NCBI GenBank assembly: GCA_018899795.1
Contig: JAHIHJ010000049.1
Coordinates: 1 to 6,381 of the forward strand
DNA: 6,381 bases
Origin: Methanobacteriota archaeon
GTDB taxonomy: Archaea > Halobacteriota > Methanosarcinia > Methanosarcinales > Methanoperedenaceae
Reading direction: 5' to 3'
The first letter of the stretch is position 1; every line of letters begins with the position of its first letter. A model generated the notes under the pieces. The model made no database searches. It was not told the origin of the DNA and saw only the letters and a list, made by a program, of their open reading frames with translations. The translations under genes and the position numbers were made by a program. Shown piece by piece: positions 1 to 6,118 of this stretch.

Positions 1-374
1 ATGGCGAGCCCACTATCAGCCTTGATACCGATTGGTTCTACCGTAAAGGGAGTAGGGTCTTTATGTGGTTCATAAACGAACCGCTGGCAAGGGGATCCCA
101 GTGGACCGTGGATATCTGTTTGCACGTAATTTCATTCCTGAAATGGTTTTCCAAAAACCCGGTACTTGCCCTGATGCTGTTTAAGGACAGTGTGGGACTG
201 CATCTATTCAAACGTATCGGCAGCAGGACCACTATGGAATCCATATGGTTCCTGGAAGAGGAAAAGAGATTATACCCCAGGAATCCTGTAAAGAGAAACC
301 CGGTAGGGGATTCGCTGCTGCTTGCGCTGATGTTCATGGCAATCTATGTTATGTACTATCTGTTTGCCGCATAG
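1..374 (+). CDS. MrpD/NuoN-like proton-conducting membrane subunit, C-terminal part (5' truncated)
   Basis: This is the C-terminal end of a proton-conducting membrane subunit, read in the frame whose first full codon is at base 3; 123 residues are visible before the TAG stop, and the gene starts outside the window. Visible residues 1-16 contain a stretch ending LDTDWFYRKG. This is typical of the C-terminal region of Mrp antiporter subunit D and related hydrogenase-4/complex I-type antiporter subunits, and it recurs as (L)D(T/F)DWFYR in that family. After an amphipathic loop rich in Phe, Trp and Lys, the protein ends in one clear membrane helix (about the last 20 residues, from DSLLLALMF to the terminal YYLFAA). 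The conserved Lys/Glu residues of the proton channel lie upstream and cannot be checked. Family members couple H+ and Na+ movement across the cytoplasmic membrane. It is probably the last gene of an Mrp-type or related operon, but the exact subunit (MrpD, MbhH-like or HyfB-like) cannot be fixed from this fragment. Confidence 0.8.
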   Translation, partial: GEPTISLDTDWFYRKGSRVFMWFINEPLARGSQWTVDICLHVISFLKWFSKNPVLALMLFKDSVGLHLFKRIGSRTTMESIWFLEEEKRLYPRNPVKRNPVGDSLLLALMFMAIYVMYYLFAA

Positions 375-415
375 GCTTTCTCATCATTCATTTATGACAA
401 AGTAGATATATCATA

Positions 416-1036
416 ATGCCCAGTACAGGCAAATTGGATATGTACGGCATAGAATTTTTAGACTCAGACTTTTTTGCATTGTTCATTCTGCCGCTGCTTA
501 TCTTTTTCGCAAGGGTCATTGATGTGACATTTGGAACTATTCGCATCATATTTGTTTCCAAGGGAGAAAAATTCCTTGCTCCAATATTTGGATTCTTTGA
601 GATAATGATATGGCTTTTTGCGATCGGGCAGGTGATGCAGAACCTTACCAACATAACCTATTATATCGCCTATGCAGCAGGCTTTGCAACCGGAAATTTT
701 GTTGGCATATACATAGAGGATAAAATGGCGATAGGTAAACTGGTCGTCAGGATCATCACAAAAAAGGATGCATGCGACCTGATAGATGCGCTTAAGTCAA
801 AAAACTACGGAATTACGATAGTGGATGCACAGGGAGCGACAGGAAGCGTGAAGATAATCTTCACAGTGATAAAACGCCAGGATGCAGATGATGTCGTGGG
901 CATGATAAAGCATTTCAATCCCAGGGCTTTTTTCTCAATGGAAGAAGTCAGGGCTGCAAGCGAGGGCGTTTTTCCTTCGCACAAGAGCCGTTTTAATTTT
1001 TTGAGCAAACTCAGGATGAACAGACCCGGAAAATAA
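416..1036 (+). CDS. UPF0316 family membrane protein (DUF5698 + DUF2179)
   Basis: A 206-residue membrane protein of the UPF0316/YebE-like family, function unknown. The N-terminal half holds about three hydrophobic segments (residues ~19-36, 53-73 and 80-100). It carries the family signature RVIDVTFGTIR (residues 33-43), followed by the KGEKFLAP loop and FFEIMIW in the second helix, as in DUF5698. Residues ~108-180 form a soluble alpha/beta domain of DUF2179 type with the pattern ALKSKNYGITIVDAQGATG, which probably faces the cytoplasm. The C-terminal tail is basic. The first ATG at 416 was chosen; an ATG at 440 (198 residues) is equally possible because neither has a clear Shine-Dalgarno sequence. 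The gene lies 41 bp after the Mrp-like gene on the same strand. The only TATA-like sequence (around 405-412) is too close to the ATG to serve it, so cotranscription with the upstream gene is likely. It converges with the catalase gene, 25 bp away. Confidence 0.85.
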   Translation: MPSTGKLDMYGIEFLDSDFFALFILPLLIFFARVIDVTFGTIRIIFVSKGEKFLAPIFGFFEIMIWLFAIGQVMQNLTNITYYIAYAAGFATGNFVGIYIEDKMAIGKLVVRIITKKDACDLIDALKSKNYGITIVDAQGATGSVKIIFTVIKRQDADDVVGMIKHFNPRAFFSMEEVRAASEGVFPSHKSRFNFLSKLRMNRPGK

Positions 1037-1061
1037 TGCAATTATCTTCTTAATACAACCT

Positions 1062-2498
1062 TTAAAGTTTCAATATCTTTGCCACTCGTTTGCCAAATTC
1101 GGGATCAGCCCTGGTCAGGTTATCAACCATGCGCTTCTGGATCGGCTTATCTGCTTTCCCCAGATCATCAGCTATGTTATCCACCAGGTGTTCCTGATCC
1201 ACTTTGCCAAGTGAGCGATATCTTTGCCCTGCCTGTTCAAAGTCATTTGTCAAACTGATCTTTTTGCGCGCCAATTCACCTTCTATATGGTATTCGTAAG
1301 ATGGAATAGACTTAACCTCGTGAGGCATACCGCCTGCAAGAGTATTGGGTTCATAGTTAACAGTTCCACCGCCATAAGGCGCATACTGCATAGCTCCATC
1401 ACGCTGGTTATTGTTCACCGGCGAAAGTGGACGATTGACCGGAAGCGCAAGGTAATTGGTGCCGACCCTGTACCGCTGTGTATCTGGATAGGAAAAAATC
1501 CTGCCCTGCAGGAGTTTATCGGATGATGGCTCGATCCCCGGGACAAAAGATGCAGGACAGAAAGCAGACTGCTCAACTTCTGCAAAGTAATTTTCAGGAT
1601 TGCGATCAAGTACCATCTTTCCCACAGGCATCAGTGGAAACTTGTCTTCAGGCCATATCTTTGTAGGATCAAGCGGATCAAATGACTGTTTTAATTCGTC
1701 AGCAATATCCATCATTTGAACCTTTAACTCGAACTCAACCTTTTTGCCTGATGCTATTGTTTCATAGAGATCCAGAGTAGAAATATCCGGATTTTCTCCC
1801 GCAAGACGGGTGGCTTCGTGGCGATCGATGGTCTCTATACCAGCCGCGGGCTTCCAGTGGTACTTAACATAGATAGCTTTGCCTTTTCCATTCACCCAGA
1901 TATAAGTATGAACTCCAAAACCCTCCATGGTCCGGTAGCTCCTGACAGTACCCCTGTCAGAAAACAGCCATGTGATCATGTGGGTCGATTCCGGAGTTAG
2001 TGATATGAAATCCCAGAACCTGTTGGATGATGGTATGTTGGTATCAGGCGCAGGCTTGAAGGCATGTACCATATCAGGGAACTTTATGGCGTCCCTGATA
2101 AAAAATACTGGCAGGTTGTTCCCAACAAGATCATAGTTCCCTTCTTCTGTGTAGAACTTGACAGCAAAGCCTCTTGGATCACGCGCCGTATCAGCTGACC
2201 CGCGTGCCCCAACCACAGTTGAGAAACGGACGAATACAGGTGTCTTTTTTGCAGGGTCATGGAGGAATTTTGCTAAGGTGAATTGTGCCATGCTCTTATG
2301 CGCCTGGAAGTATCCGTGGGCGCCTGCTCCCTTTGCATGAACTACACGCTCCGGGATCCTCTCGTGGTCAAAGTGTGCGAGCTTCTCGATCAAATGAATA
2401 TCCTGCAGCAATACAGGTCCGCGATTACCGACGGTCAGCGAATTCTGATTATCGGATACAGGGACTCCCTGGTTTGTTGTTAGCTGTTTATCTTTCAT
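1062..2498 (-). CDS. katA: Monofunctional haem catalase (small-subunit, clade 3 type)
   Basis: Catalase, which converts hydrogen peroxide to water and oxygen in the cytoplasm. The 478-residue length fits the small-subunit haem catalases, which also bind NADPH. The active-site signature FDHERIPERVVHAKGAG is at residues 43-59, with the catalytic His54. The distal Asn is Asn127 in LVGNNLPVFF. The proximal haem signature RIFSYPDTQ spans residues 333-341, with haem-ligand Tyr337 and Arg333. The offset to human catalase (His75, Asn148, Arg354, Tyr358) is a constant 21, so the core has no net indels. RFSTV, SADTARDPRGFAVKFYTEEGN and the linker region are intact too. There is no large-subunit C-terminal flavodoxin-like domain and no signal peptide. 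The ATG at 2498 is preceded by a modest GTGGGA element. The gene is transcribed alone, away from the transporter, from a promoter overlapped by a 17-bp tandem repeat. Catalases are patchy in anaerobic archaea and often acquired by transfer; that is family knowledge, not shown here. Confidence 0.98.
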   Translation of the reverse strand: MKDKQLTTNQGVPVSDNQNSLTVGNRGPVLLQDIHLIEKLAHFDHERIPERVVHAKGAGAHGYFQAHKSMAQFTLAKFLHDPAKKTPVFVRFSTVVGARGSADTARDPRGFAVKFYTEEGNYDLVGNNLPVFFIRDAIKFPDMVHAFKPAPDTNIPSSNRFWDFISLTPESTHMITWLFSDRGTVRSYRTMEGFGVHTYIWVNGKGKAIYVKYHWKPAAGIETIDRHEATRLAGENPDISTLDLYETIASGKKVEFELKVQMMDIADELKQSFDPLDPTKIWPEDKFPLMPVGKMVLDRNPENYFAEVEQSAFCPASFVPGIEPSSDKLLQGRIFSYPDTQRYRVGTNYLALPVNRPLSPVNNNQRDGAMQYAPYGGGTVNYEPNTLAGGMPHEVKSIPSYEYHIEGELARKKISLTNDFEQAGQRYRSLGKVDQEHLVDNIADDLGKADKPIQKRMVDNLTRADPEFGKRVAKILKL

Positions 2499-2523
2499 AA
2501 ATTCCCACTTCTTGTTTATTGGC

Positions 2524-2561
2524 TATTTGTGTTCATATCGTATTTGTTTTCATATCGTATT
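2524..2561 (-). repeat. 17-bp tandem repeat (2.2 copies) over the catalase core promoter; candidate operator
   Basis: On the minus strand the unit AATACGATATGAA[A/C]ACA occurs twice head to tail (2561-2545 and 2544-2528) with one mismatch, followed by the first four bases of a third copy (2527-2524). The core TTCATATCGTATT is identical at plus-strand 2532-2544 and 2549-2561. Each copy contains a small dyad, ATA-N3-TAT. The array runs from the catalase TATA box to just past its predicted start site, where a bound repressor would block TBP or the polymerase. It lies only on the catalase side of the divergent promoters. Confidence 0.6.
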
Positions 2562-2571
2562 ATAGTTTTCC
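2558..2571 (-). promoter_or_regulatory. Candidate archaeal BRE/TATA promoter of the catalase gene
   Basis: Read on the minus strand, GGAAAA (2571-2566) fits the BRE consensus RNWAAW and is followed directly by the TATA-like CTATAATA (2565-2558). Usual archaeal spacing puts the transcription start near 2537, giving a leader of about 39 nt before the catalase ATG. The start site is inferred. Confidence 0.55.
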
Positions 2572-2582
2572 GGGATGAACGG

Positions 2583-2591
2583 AATATATAA
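2583..2591 (+). promoter_or_regulatory. Candidate TATA box of the NSS transporter gene
   Basis: AATATATAA lies 28 bp before the transporter ATG at 2619. Usual archaeal spacing places the start at about 2611-2615, so the mRNA would be leaderless or nearly so. This agrees with the lack of a real Shine-Dalgarno sequence before the ATG. The upstream BRE is poor. The box stands back to back with the catalase TATA box about 25 bp away. Confidence 0.5.
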
Positions 2592-2618
2592 TTGCATAAA
2601 TGACAATACAGTGGCAAC

Positions 2619-3917
2619 ATGAGAGAAAAATGGTCATCAAGCATTGGTTTCATCCTTGCCAGCATCGGTTCGTCCGTTGGTATAGGAAACATCTGGCGCT
2701 TTCCTTACATGGTGGGAGAGAACGGAGGCGGAGCTTTTCTTATCCCCTATCTTATAGCAGTATTTTTATTCGGCATGCCGCTCATGATACTTGAGTTCGC
2801 TCTTGGCAGGCATTTCAAGACCTCAGTAGTGCCTGCATTTGGCACAATAGGAAAGAAATTCAAGCTTGCCGGATTCTTCCTGGTATTTATTATGTGTATG
2901 ATACTGAGCTATTATCTTGTAATAACAGGCTGGGTGCTTGCTTATTCTTTTTTCTTTATCCTTGGTAAGCAAATGTCATTTTCTTTGTTCACAGCCTCTT
3001 ATTATCCTCTTGTGTTCTTTTTAATATCAGGCGGACTGATATTTTTCGTTGTAAGATCTGGCGTGAGACAGGGGATTGAAAAGCTGTCAAAAGTGCTTAT
3101 CCCGCTGCTGTTCGGAATGATAATTTTTCTCGTAATTATTGCGCTCTCCATGCCTGGCGCATCGCGAGGAATTGAATTTTATCTTACCCCGGATTTCTCA
3201 AAGCTCACCGACCCTTTTGTATGGACGGCAGCGTTCGGACAGGCGTTCTTCTCACTTGGCGTTGGCACTGCCATAATGCTAACCTACGGCAGCTACATGA
3301 GAGATGAGAACATCGCAAAAAGCGCAGGCATAATTACTGTTTCCGACCTTATTGTAGCCATCCTTGGAGGATTTATCATATTCCCTATTGTTTTTTCCTT
3401 CGGGGTCGATCCAGCCGCAGGCGTGCAGCTGGCTTTTGTTACCCTGCCTCCGATATTCCAGGAGATGAGTTATGGTCTTCTGTTTGGAGCCGTGTTCTTT
3501 TTGCTTCTTTTCTTTGCCGCCATCACCTCAGCGGTCAGCATGCTTGAAGTGCCTGTGGCTACGATGATCGACCAGTATGGTCTTGAAAGGAAAAAAGCCG
3601 CCTTAGTGATCTCGATGATCATAATTCTGATCGGTCTTCCTTCAGCCTTAAGCTACACAGGTTTCAAATTCGAACTGTTCGGGGCGCCACTTCTTGATAG
3701 AATGGACCTTGCCTTTGGCACAATAGGGATCATTGCAGCAGGTCTGGTGTTGATCATTGTTGCGGGATGGTTCATTGACCCGAAGATAATATTCCAGCAG
3801 ATAGGAGGCAGGGTATGGATGCAGAGGCTGTTTATAATTATTATAAAATTTTTCATACCTGCAATACTTTTCATCAATCTTGCGATGAGAATAGCCGGGG
3901 TGATGGGGATTGGTTGA
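2619..3917 (+). CDS. Sodium-dependent transporter of the NSS/SNF family
   Basis: A 432-residue LeuT-fold symporter that uses the Na+ gradient to import a small substrate, usually an amino acid, across the cytoplasmic membrane. The family hallmark is in TM1: GSSVGIGNIWRFPY (residues 17-30), followed by ENGGGAFLIPYL (34-45) leading into TM2. TM3 carries LSYYLVITGW, with the Tyr pair 98-99 where LeuT has its substrate-gating Tyr. TM6 matches as FGQAFFSLGVG (206-216) with TYGSY after it. TM8 has AAITSAVSMLE (300-310), in which Thr303-Ser304 correspond to the LeuT Na2 ligands Thr354-Ser355. About 11 membrane helices fit the hydrophobicity and the length, as in the shorter prokaryotic members. The substrate cannot be named. 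The gene appears monocistronic, divergent from catalase and 80 bp before the corA start. Any sodium motive force maintained by the Mrp-like system upstream would suit it, but a direct link is inference. Confidence 0.95.
   Translation: MREKWSSSIGFILASIGSSVGIGNIWRFPYMVGENGGGAFLIPYLIAVFLFGMPLMILEFALGRHFKTSVVPAFGTIGKKFKLAGFFLVFIMCMILSYYLVITGWVLAYSFFFILGKQMSFSLFTASYYPLVFFLISGGLIFFVVRSGVRQGIEKLSKVLIPLLFGMIIFLVIIALSMPGASRGIEFYLTPDFSKLTDPFVWTAAFGQAFFSLGVGTAIMLTYGSYMRDENIAKSAGIITVSDLIVAILGGFIIFPIVFSFGVDPAAGVQLAFVTLPPIFQEMSYGLLFGAVFFLLLFFAAITSAVSMLEVPVATMIDQYGLERKKAALVISMIIILIGLPSALSYTGFKFELFGAPLLDRMDLAFGTIGIIAAGLVLIIVAGWFIDPKIIFQQIGGRVWMQRLFIIIIKFFIPAILFINLAMRIAGVMGIG
3831..3847. repeat. Perfect 17-bp palindrome inside the transporter gene, PerR-box-like
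   Basis: TTTATAAT-T-ATTATAAA is a perfect inverted repeat of 8-bp arms around one base. Bases 3832-3846 match the Bacillus PerR-box consensus TTATAATNATTATAA exactly. It lies in codons 405-410 of the transporter (Phe, four Ile, Lys), 151 bp before the corA ATG. AT-rich Ile codons could produce it by chance, so a regulatory role is uncertain. Confidence 0.3.
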
Positions 3918-3946
3918 TGCTTTAACACAACATTTATGCGCTATTA

Positions 3947-3965
3947 ACAGTTATTAATAAACTGT
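3947..3965 (+). promoter_or_regulatory. Candidate corA promoter with dyad symmetry over the TATA box
   Basis: ACAGTT and AACTGT form perfect 6-bp inverted arms around ATTAATA. The TATA-like TTATTAATAA (3951-3960) sits inside the dyad. Usual archaeal spacing gives a start near 3980 and a leader of about 18 nt before the ATG at 3998. A dimeric regulator bound here would compete with TBP; that is inference. Confidence 0.4.
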
Positions 3966-3997
3966 GGGTAAAATAAGTGTATTTGATAAAGAAATTT

Positions 3998-5056
3998 ATG
4001 AATATTAAGAAAAGATCTACAAAAACCGGTCTTCCTCCTGGAGCCTTGATCCATATAGGAGAGAAAAAAATAGAATTGGCAAAGATCAAGATCCTTGACT
4101 ATGATGAAAATCAATTTAAGGAAGTAGAGGCTAAGACCATTGAGGAATGTTTTCCATTTAAAGAAAAGCCTACGATAACATGGATAAATATTGATGGTCT
4201 TCACCAGGTCGATATAATAGAAAAGATCGGGAAAAATTTTGATTTTCACCCCCTGCTTCTTGAAGACATCCTGAATACAGAGCAGCGCCCGAAGATCGAG
4301 GTTTTTGAAAATCACATCTATATTGTTTTAAAAATGCTTTATTATAATGAAAAAATAAATGAAATAAACACAGAACAGATCAGCATAATTTTCGGGCAAA
4401 ATTTTGTCATTTCTTTCCAGGAAAGGGAGGGGGATGTTTTTAATCCGATTAGAGACAGGATCAGGACCAGTAAAGGTCGTATCAGGAAGATGGGCGCAGA
4501 TTATCTTGCTTATACCCTGATGGATTCGATCGTTGACAACTATTTCACAATCCTTGAAAAAATCGGGGAAGATATCGAAGATGTCGAAGAATCGATGATA
4601 ACCAATCCCACACCAAAAACATTACATGCTATTCATTTATTAAAAAGAAAGATGATATCTCTGCGCAAATCGGTCTGGCCTTTAAGAGAGGTTGTCAGCG
4701 CCCTTGAAAGATCCGAATCTTCGTTGATACACCCCTCTACGCGGATATATCTAAAAGATGTTTATGACCACACAATTCAGGTAATTGATACGGTTGAGAC
4801 TTTCAGGGATGTGCTTTCAGGAATGCTTGATGTATATCTTTCAAGCATCAGCAATAAAATGAATGAGGTCATGAAAGTATTGACGATAATTGCAACCATA
4901 TTTATTCCCCTTACTTTCATAGCAGGCGTTTATGGGATGAATTTCGAATACATGCCTGAACTCAAATGGCAGTTGGGTTATCCTGCCATCTGGTTTGTAA
5001 TGATAATTATTGGTATTTCAATGATGGTATATTTCAGAAAAAAGAAATGGATATGA
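3998..5056 (+). CDS. corA: CorA magnesium/cobalt channel
   Basis: CorA, the pentameric Mg2+ channel of the cytoplasmic membrane, which can also pass Co2+ and Ni2+. From the ATG at 3998 it has 352 residues and aligns with Thermotoga maritima CorA (351) almost without gaps. Both share GLPPG at residues 11-15, HPLLLEDIL, RDRIR, the WPLRE helix and the DVYDHTIQ...DTVETFRD stalk. The GMN selectivity motif is at residues 313-315 (YGMNFEYMPEL), after TM1 (~294-312), with TM2 at ~327-346 and a basic KKKW end. The pair Asp90 and Asp254 corresponds to the regulatory metal site Asp89/Asp253 of the T. maritima protein, so Mg2+-dependent gating is probably kept. A GTG at 3977 would add seven residues (YLIKKF after the start), but the T. 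maritima N-terminus lines up exactly with the ATG at 3998. No strong Shine-Dalgarno sequence precedes either start. The gene seems to have its own promoter. Confidence 0.97.
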   Translation: MNIKKRSTKTGLPPGALIHIGEKKIELAKIKILDYDENQFKEVEAKTIEECFPFKEKPTITWINIDGLHQVDIIEKIGKNFDFHPLLLEDILNTEQRPKIEVFENHIYIVLKMLYYNEKINEINTEQISIIFGQNFVISFQEREGDVFNPIRDRIRTSKGRIRKMGADYLAYTLMDSIVDNYFTILEKIGEDIEDVEESMITNPTPKTLHAIHLLKRKMISLRKSVWPLREVVSALERSESSLIHPSTRIYLKDVYDHTIQVIDTVETFRDVLSGMLDVYLSSISNKMNEVMKVLTIIATIFIPLTFIAGVYGMNFEYMPELKWQLGYPAIWFVMIIIGISMMVYFRKKKWI

Positions 5057-5114
5057 ACGCATTCAATTTTAATTATATTCGATATGCTATCAATAGTATT
5101 ATCTACCCTGAACT

Positions 5115-5124
5115 AATATTATCA
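5115..5124 (+). promoter_or_regulatory. Candidate TATA box of the universal stress protein gene
   Basis: AATATTATCA gives a predicted start near 5144 and a leader of about 20 nt that keeps the Shine-Dalgarno site. A second AT-rich candidate, TTTTAATTATATT at 5067-5079, would give a leader of about 64 nt. A related 12-bp sequence (TAGTATTATCTA, 5095-5104 region) lies 20 bp upstream of the first. The choice between them is not settled by sequence. Confidence 0.3.
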
Positions 5125-5152
5125 AGTGGGAGATTAAGATGATTATTTTCAT

Positions 5153-5159
5153 GGAGGAG
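5153..5159 (+). promoter_or_regulatory. Strong Shine-Dalgarno site of the universal stress protein gene
   Basis: GGAGGAG ends a few bases before the ATG at 5164 (6 nt from GGAGG). It is the only strong ribosome binding site in the window and fixes the start of the gene, against in-frame or nearby alternative ATGs at about 5139 and 5150. Confidence 0.8.
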
Positions 5160-5163
5160 TCAA

Positions 5164-6030
5164 ATGTTTGAAAAGGTATTAATTCCAACCGATTTTTCGG
5201 AGTATGCCCAGATAACACTGGAATGCATAGGCGATATTCCAGGTGTAAAAGAAGTAGTGCTTCTGCATGTGGTCGATACAGTTCATCTTTCAAAAAAGGG
5301 ATTGGCGCAGGACCTCTATACCCGGGATGCCGCTATTCGACTCGATAAGCAGAAAAAGCAACTCGAAAATCTGGGGCTGGACGTCAAAGTTAAGATAGAA
5401 GTGATTACAGGAGGGGATGTTTCAAGAGCGATCCTGGATGCCCTGAATAAAGAAAAAATTGCTCTTGTCATAATGGGTGCGCATGGAAAAAGCCTTATCG
5501 AAGGCATACTTCTTGGAAGTGTAGCCACTGACGTGCTGCGATATGGAAATACACATGTTTTGATCATGCGAAATAAATTCACACAGCGGCATGGTGCTAA
5601 AAAAGATGATAGATCATTCCCGAATGTTTTTTCAAAAGTGCTTTTGCCTGTCGATTTTTCTGAGCCTGCCATGGAGACATTGTCGCTCGTGAAAGATATG
5701 AATGGTATAAAAGAGGCAGTGCTTGTGCATGTGGTTGATAAAGGAGAAACACAAGTTGAGATAGATACCTGTATTAAAGAGGCAAAAAAGAGGCTTGAAG
5801 ATATCGCAAAAGACTTTAGAAGCGAAGGTATAAAGGTCAAAATACATGTTCTCACCGGGAGTCCCTCAGAAAGCATCATTTCACTGGCAGAAGAGGAAAA
5901 TGTATCACTGATAATAATAAGTACTCTTGGAAAAGGTATGTTCAGGGAACTGTTGCTCGGAGGTACTGCTCGTGATGTGGTCAGGCGGACGAACAGGTCT
6001 GTTCTTGCGGTAAGAGCCAGGAAAAGATAA
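5164..6030 (+). CDS. Tandem-domain universal stress protein (UspA family)
   Basis: A 288-residue cytoplasmic protein made of two UspA domains in tandem. Domain 1 spans residues ~1-136 and opens with FEKVLIPTDFSE; domain 2 spans ~156-284 and opens with FSKVLLPVDFSE. Each has the following HVVD strand, so the gene arose by duplication of one domain. Domain 1 has a full ATP-binding motif G-2x-G-9x-G-(S/T): Gly105, Gly108, Gly118, Ser119 (GAHGKSLIEGILLGS). In domain 2 the first Gly is Ser253 and the last part reads GGT (STLGKGMFRELLLGGT), so nucleotide binding there may be altered. Usp proteins act in survival under starvation, oxidative or other stress; no specific partner can be named. There is no membrane segment, so it is not a transporter-fused Usp. 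A strong Shine-Dalgarno site precedes it, 107 bp after corA. The function of the paired domains is not shown by sequence. Confidence 0.96.
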   Translation: MFEKVLIPTDFSEYAQITLECIGDIPGVKEVVLLHVVDTVHLSKKGLAQDLYTRDAAIRLDKQKKQLENLGLDVKVKIEVITGGDVSRAILDALNKEKIALVIMGAHGKSLIEGILLGSVATDVLRYGNTHVLIMRNKFTQRHGAKKDDRSFPNVFSKVLLPVDFSEPAMETLSLVKDMNGIKEAVLVHVVDKGETQVEIDTCIKEAKKRLEDIAKDFRSEGIKVKIHVLTGSPSESIISLAEEENVSLIIISTLGKGMFRELLLGGTARDVVRRTNRSVLAVRARKR

Positions 6031-6118
6031 ATATTTGAAAATAATTATAGTCGAATGAACAAATGGCAATTAGCAATAAAGAATTTAAACAGGCAATCAC
6101 AACTAAGATTGATACAAA

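Noticed and set aside
393..415. Inverted pair TATGA/TCATA just before the UPF0316 start codon
   Set aside because: Five-base AT-rich arms with a 13-nt spacer would form a very weak hairpin; no support for a regulatory structure.
1037..1061. Possible bidirectional terminator between the convergent UPF0316 and catalase genes
   Set aside because: The 25-bp gap has neither a GC-rich hairpin nor a clear oligo-T run on either strand; transcription may simply end in the pyrimidine-rich stretch, but the sequence does not show it.
3977..3997. Seven-codon N-terminal extension of CorA from a GTG at 3977
   Set aside because: The ATG at 3998 aligns residue for residue with the T. maritima CorA N-terminus, and the extra residues match nothing in the family. 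The extension would also start at or before the predicted transcription start.
5080..5086. CGATATG before the stress protein gene, shared with the catalase repeat unit
   Set aside because: Only 7 bp are shared and there is a single copy; a match this short in AT-rich DNA is expected by chance.
5139..5171. Ten-codon ORF starting with ATG just before the stress protein gene and overlapping its ATG
   Set aside because: It has no ribosome binding site of its own, while the strong GGAGGAG lies inside it and serves the ATG at 5164.
5316..5879. Long 187-residue reading frame on the minus strand
   Set aside because: It is the antisense shadow of the universal stress protein gene, with a Ser/Phe/Thr-rich composition and no recognisable domain.
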